This document shows, piece after piece, positions 60,775 through 64,000 of a stretch of 64,000 nucleotides of DNA. Both the position numbers and the translations under genes were made by a program. The first letter of the stretch is position 1, and each line of letters starts with the position of its first letter. This DNA comes from Kiloniellaceae bacterium (GTDB taxonomy: Bacteria; Pseudomonadota; Alphaproteobacteria; Kiloniellales; J153): assembly GCA_021776115.1 (NCBI GenBank), contig JAJFGN010000068.1, positions 64,665-128,664 of the forward strand, given 5' to 3'. The notes under the pieces were generated by a model, which worked only from the letters and a program-made list of their open reading frames with translations, made no database searches and was not told where the DNA came from.

Positions 60775-63111
60775 TCAGTTCCTCAGCGGCTTGCCGGTGG
60801 TCAGCGTGTGTTCCATGCGCGCGAGCGTCGGTTCGGTCCTGACCATCTTCATGAAGGCGGCGCGTTCGAGCGCGAGAATCTCCTTCTCCGCCACCGGCTC
60901 GGTCATGTCGGCGTCGGGCCCGCCTGAAAGGATATCGGCCAAGGCGTCGGCGACGGCCTCGTCGTGCGGGGTCGCGACGCCCTTGGCCAGAAGGTCGCGG
61001 ACCGCGAAGGCCAGGGTTGTCTTGCCGCTCGGGCCAGGCAGGGTGAGTTCGATCGGTTCGGGCGCCTCATAGCCGTCGGCGAGTGAAAGCGCCTTGGCTT
61101 TGGCGTCGGCCAGCAGGCGTTCGCGGTTGAAAGTAATCTCGTTGTCCGCGCGTAGGAAACCCATCTCCTTGGCTTCGAAGGCTGACTTCGCAACCTTGGC
61201 CATGCCAATGGTCTCAAAGGCGCTCACCACCGGCGGCATGGGACCTCGCGGGCGTTTGGGGTCGCTGGCGAAGCGGTGCAAGAGTTCGACGCAACCGCCC
61301 CAGGCCGGAACCACGCCGACGCCGGCTTCAACCAGTCCGACATAGGATTCTGCGTGCGCCTGCACGGCGTCCGAATTGAGCAGGATCTCGCAGCCGCCGC
61401 CCAGCGCCAGGCCCGAAGGCGCGGCGACCACCGGGAAGGCGGCGTACTTCATACGGCGGTAGGTCTTCTGGCCTTGCTCGACCATGCTTTCGATCATCGG
61501 CCACAGGCCGGTATTGGCGGCGAAAAGGGCCAAGCCTAGGTTAGCCCCGGCGCAGAAGTGCGTGCCTTCGTTGTAGATGACCAGCGCCTTGTAGTCGTCG
61601 TTCTTCTCGAGCGTTTTGATCGCGGTCTCCAAAATGGAAAACACGTCCGGGTCGATGGTGTTCAACTTGGTATGGACTTCCAGGCAGACCACACCGTCGC
61701 CGATGTCCCACAAGCTGGCCGAGCCGTTTTTCTTGAGCGGTTGAGACGCGCGCTTGATGTCCTCAAGAAGTATCACACCCTCGGGTCGTGGCACGTTGGT
61801 GTAGTCGCCGGAGGCCGTCATGAATTGCTTGCGGCCTTCATGGACGCGGTAGAAGGCGCCAGCCTTGGCCGCTGCCGCTAGCAAGGCCGGTACATCCTTG
61901 CCTTCCGCGGCAAGGCGCTCCGCGACGTAGCCCGCGCCCAGACGATCGATCAGCTCGAAGGGGCCGTATTTCCAGGCGTAGCCCATCTGCATGGCACGGT
62001 CGACGTCCCATACCGTGTCGGCAATCTCGGGTACATGGCTCGCGGCATAACTTAAGACCTGCGACAGCACCGCCCAGGCATATTGACCGCCACGGTCGCT
62101 ATGCTCGACCAGGCCCTTAAGGCCAGCGGCTTTGCCTAGTTGTAGGCTTTCCAGGACTGGTTTGGTGGCCGGAGCGTAATCGCCCGTCTTGAGGTCGATG
62201 GCTTCCTTGACGCGGCCGCCGCCGTCCTTGTTCAGACGGTAGAATCCACCCTTGCCTTTGCGGCCGGTGTATCCGTCCGCGATCAATTTATCGAGCAGCG
62301 GCCAGGGCCGGCGGACGCCGTGGTAAGCGTCACTCTGCGGCAGGGCGGCGGCTAGGCTCGCGTCTACCTTTGGCATGAGGTCGAGGCCGACCAGATCGAG
62401 CAAGCCGAAGATGCCCGTCTTGGGAATGCCCAAGGGGCGGCCCATGACCGCATCGGCTTCCTCGACGCTGAGTTCGTGATCGATGGCCTCGACCGCGGCG
62501 CACTGCAGCCAGAAGCTGCCGACCCGGTTGGCCACGAAGCCGGGCGTGTCGTGGCACATCACGATGCCCTTGCCTAGGCGCCGATCGCAGAAATCGCTTA
62601 TGCCGCTGACGACCTCGGGCCGCGTCTTTTCGCTCGCGACGATTTCCAGCAGGCGCATGTAGCGCGGCGGATTGAAGAAGTGCGTGATGAGGAAATCGTT
62701 CGCGAATCGCGCCGGCAGGCCATCCGTCAGTTTGGCCAAGGGTAGTGTGGAGGTATTGGAAGAAATGACGCTGCCCTCGCGCCGCACGGCCTCGATCTTC
62801 CTGTAGAGGTCCTGCTTGACGGCCAGGTCCTCGATCACAACCTCAACGATCCAGTCGACCTCGGACAGGCGGGCCAGATCGTCCTCGGTATTGCCGGGCG
62901 TGATCAATTTCGCGGCGCGTTTGCTCATGAAGGGCGCGGGATCCGCTTTCAGCATGCGCTGGATCGCGCCCTCGGCCAGTCCATTGCGGCCCGCGCCGTT
63001 GCTGGTTGGCACGTCTAGCAGAAGCACGGGCACGCCGGCATTGGCGAGGTGCGCGGCGATGCCGCTGCCCATCACCCCGGCGCCGATGACCGCGGCCTTT
63101 TCGATCTTCAT
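60775..63111 (-). CDS. 3-hydroxyacyl-CoA dehydrogenase / enoyl-CoA hydratase, FadN-type
   Basis: A 778-residue bifunctional beta-oxidation enzyme. The NAD-binding dehydrogenase comes first (AAVIGAGVMGSGIAAHLANA, then the PARFANDFLITHFFNPPRYM motif). The crotonase-type hydratase is at the C-terminal part (ALVIYNEGTHFCAGANLGLA, APSGLALGGGCEILLNSDAV). This order is opposite to E. coli FadB and like B. subtilis FadN. The start at MKIEKAAVIG overlaps the thiolase stop by one base. Confidence 0.94.
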   Translation of the reverse strand: MKIEKAAVIGAGVMGSGIAAHLANAGVPVLLLDVPTSNGAGRNGLAEGAIQRMLKADPAPFMSKRAAKLITPGNTEDDLARLSEVDWIVEVVIEDLAVKQDLYRKIEAVRREGSVISSNTSTLPLAKLTDGLPARFANDFLITHFFNPPRYMRLLEIVASEKTRPEVVSGISDFCDRRLGKGIVMCHDTPGFVANRVGSFWLQCAAVEAIDHELSVEEADAVMGRPLGIPKTGIFGLLDLVGLDLMPKVDASLAAALPQSDAYHGVRRPWPLLDKLIADGYTGRKGKGGFYRLNKDGGGRVKEAIDLKTGDYAPATKPVLESLQLGKAAGLKGLVEHSDRGGQYAWAVLSQVLSYAASHVPEIADTVWDVDRAMQMGYAWKYGPFELIDRLGAGYVAERLAAEGKDVPALLAAAAKAGAFYRVHEGRKQFMTASGDYTNVPRPEGVILLEDIKRASQPLKKNGSASLWDIGDGVVCLEVHTKLNTIDPDVFSILETAIKTLEKNDDYKALVIYNEGTHFCAGANLGLALFAANTGLWPMIESMVEQGQKTYRRMKYAAFPVVAAPSGLALGGGCEILLNSDAVQAHAESYVGLVEAGVGVVPAWGGCVELLHRFASDPKRPRGPMPPVVSAFETIGMAKVAKSAFEAKEMGFLRADNEITFNRERLLADAKAKALSLADGYEAPEPIELTLPGPSGKTTLAFAVRDLLAKGVATPHDEAVADALADILSGGPDADMTEPVAEKEILALERAAFMKMVRTEPTLARMEHTLTTGKPLRN

Positions 63112-64000
63112 TAGGCGGCCTCCAGCACCGTCGCGATACCTTGACCGCCGCCGATGCACTGAGTCGCCAACGCCAGGGACTTGCCTTCCCGCTTCAGGAG
63201 CGCCGCCGCCTTGCCGGTAATACGCGCGCCGGTCGCACCGAGTGGATGGCCCAGCGCGATGGCGCCGCCGTCCAGGTTGATCCGGGCCGGATCGAGGCCC
63301 AACTCGTCGATACAGGCCAGGGACTGCGCCGCGAAGGCTTCGTTCAGTTCAACGATATCGATATCGGCGGCCTTCACACCCGCGCGCGCCAAGGCTTTTT
63401 GACTGGCTACGATTGGGCCAATGCCCATGATCTCCGGCCCGCAACCGGCAACCGCACTCGCGCGTATCCGCGCCATCGGCGTCAGGCCGTTGGCCTTGGC
63501 GAAGTCTTCCGTCGTGACCAATACCGCCGAAGCGCCGTCGGTCAGCGGCGAAGCGGTCCCGGCCGTGACCGAGCCGCCGGTCTTGAAGGCGGGTTTCAAA
63601 CCGGCCAGGGCGTCGGCCGTGGTATCGGCGCGGATGCAGCCATCGGCATCCACGGTATGATTGCCCTGTCTGATTGGGACGATCTCGTCGCTTAACTTGC
63701 CGGCGCTTTGCGCGGCGGCGGCGCGGCGGTGGCTCTCGACCGCGAATTCCTCCTGGCGCTTGCGATCGATCTTGTATTTGTCGGCCACATTTTCCGCGGT
63801 CTCGCCCATCGAAATGTAGGCAGCGGGGAAGCGCTCGGCTAATCCCGGGTGCAGCATGGGGTTGAAGCCTGCCATGGGCACGCGGCTCATGGACTCGACC
63901 CCGGCACAGATGAAGGCCTCCCCGGCGTTCATTTGAATGGCCCCTGCGGCAATGTGCATGGCCTGCATGGAGGAACCGCAGAAGCGATTGACCGTCATGC
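63111..64000 (-). CDS. Acetyl-CoA C-acyltransferase (thiolase), 5' end cut off
   Basis: The C-terminal three quarters of a thiolase (about 296 residues here); the N-terminus lies beyond the right edge. The nucleophile Cys is in the first visible stretch (VNRFCGSSMQAMHIAAGAIQ). The GEAFICAGVESMSRVPMAG, IVELNEAFAAQSLACIDELG, GGAIALGHPLGATGAR and CIGGGQG motifs complete the active site (second Cys, His). It is the first visible gene of the beta-oxidation operon with FadN- and FadE-type enzymes downstream. Confidence 0.96.
   Translation of the reverse strand, partial: MTVNRFCGSSMQAMHIAAGAIQMNAGEAFICAGVESMSRVPMAGFNPMLHPGLAERFPAAYISMGETAENVADKYKIDRKRQEEFAVESHRRAAAAQSAGKLSDEIVPIRQGNHTVDADGCIRADTTADALAGLKPAFKTGGSVTAGTASPLTDGASAVLVTTEDFAKANGLTPMARIRASAVAGCGPEIMGIGPIVASQKALARAGVKAADIDIVELNEAFAAQSLACIDELGLDPARINLDGGAIALGHPLGATGARITGKAAALLKREGKSLALATQCIGGGQGIATVLEAA

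Noticed and set aside
1-64000. Search for CRISPR arrays, insertion sequences, prophage or toxin-antitoxin genes
   Set aside because: No regularly spaced repeats, transposase, integrase or typical toxin/antitoxin pair was recognised on either strand.

Overview
This window reads as a chromosomal segment of a GC-rich alphaproteobacterium, most likely from the Rhodospirillales side. The markers are lineage-typical: CpdR, GapR (DUF2312), a candidate MmgR/alpha-r8 small RNA, the DUF1285 / CoA pyrophosphatase / DUF6111 / CCA-transferase string, DUF2852, DUF1244, a zinc-less L36, and a split petABC cytochrome bc1 operon. No phage, transposase, integrase, CRISPR or restriction genes were seen. This looks like core chromosome rather than an island.

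Layout. 0-6.7 kb: a quinone/electrophile-stress group (pirin, WrbA, divergent LysR and an EamA exporter), then a GNAT, an MFS carrier and a flippase-like membrane protein. 6.7-16.4 kb: a MoxR / DUF58 / BatA-DUF4159 / VWA-GATase-like membrane cluster on the minus strand, diverging from DUF1285-NUDIX-DUF6111-CCA. 16.4-22.6 kb: hemF and trmL, diverging from the complete bc1 complex (Rieske, cytochrome b, cytochrome c1), followed by mtnP and mtnA of methionine salvage. 22.6-31.4 kb: two TetR regulators with visible palindromes, a class III cyclase, VOC, DJ-1/PfpI and flavin-dependent proteins, an AcuI-like reductase, the small RNA, a Bar-like acetyltransferase and an N-formylglutamate amidohydrolase. 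31.6-36.6 kb: cpdR, tRNA-Val(GAC), a CHAP amidase, a MATE exporter, a methyltransferase, and rpmJ behind a G-rich repeat and a strong promoter. 36.8-42 kb: glcDEF with an aminotransferase. 42-50.5 kb: a DUF2817 peptidase, a TPR protein, an MFS carrier, pyruvate kinase, an orphan Flp pilin, a GntR/FCD regulator with a matching operator, a second N-formylglutamate amidohydrolase and a YbdK-type ligase. 50.5-54.7 kb: a decayed homocysteine S-methyltransferase tail, DUF1244, gapR, an acyl-CoA synthetase with an SCP2 protein, and an AT-richer lipoprotein. 54.9-58.5 kb: a probable sulfur module (DUF442, two half-size YeeE/YedE proteins, divergent peroxiredoxin, odd di-haem cytochrome c). 58.7-64 kb: a fatty-acid beta-oxidation operon (thiolase, FadN-type bifunctional enzyme, acyl-CoA dehydrogenase) that runs off the right edge.

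Together the genes suggest an aerobic heterotroph with a bc1-based respiratory chain that oxidises fatty acids and glycolate, keeps several detoxification routes, and uses the CpdR/GapR cell-cycle machinery. I saw no clearly unprecedented system. The best leads are the periplasmic DUF442/half-YeeE/di-haem cytochrome sulfur module, the N-formylglutamate amidohydrolase-YbdK pair under a GntR repressor, and the MoxR membrane cluster. Several regulatory palindromes can be paired with an adjacent regulator. All functions are inferred from reading protein motifs; no database search was possible.
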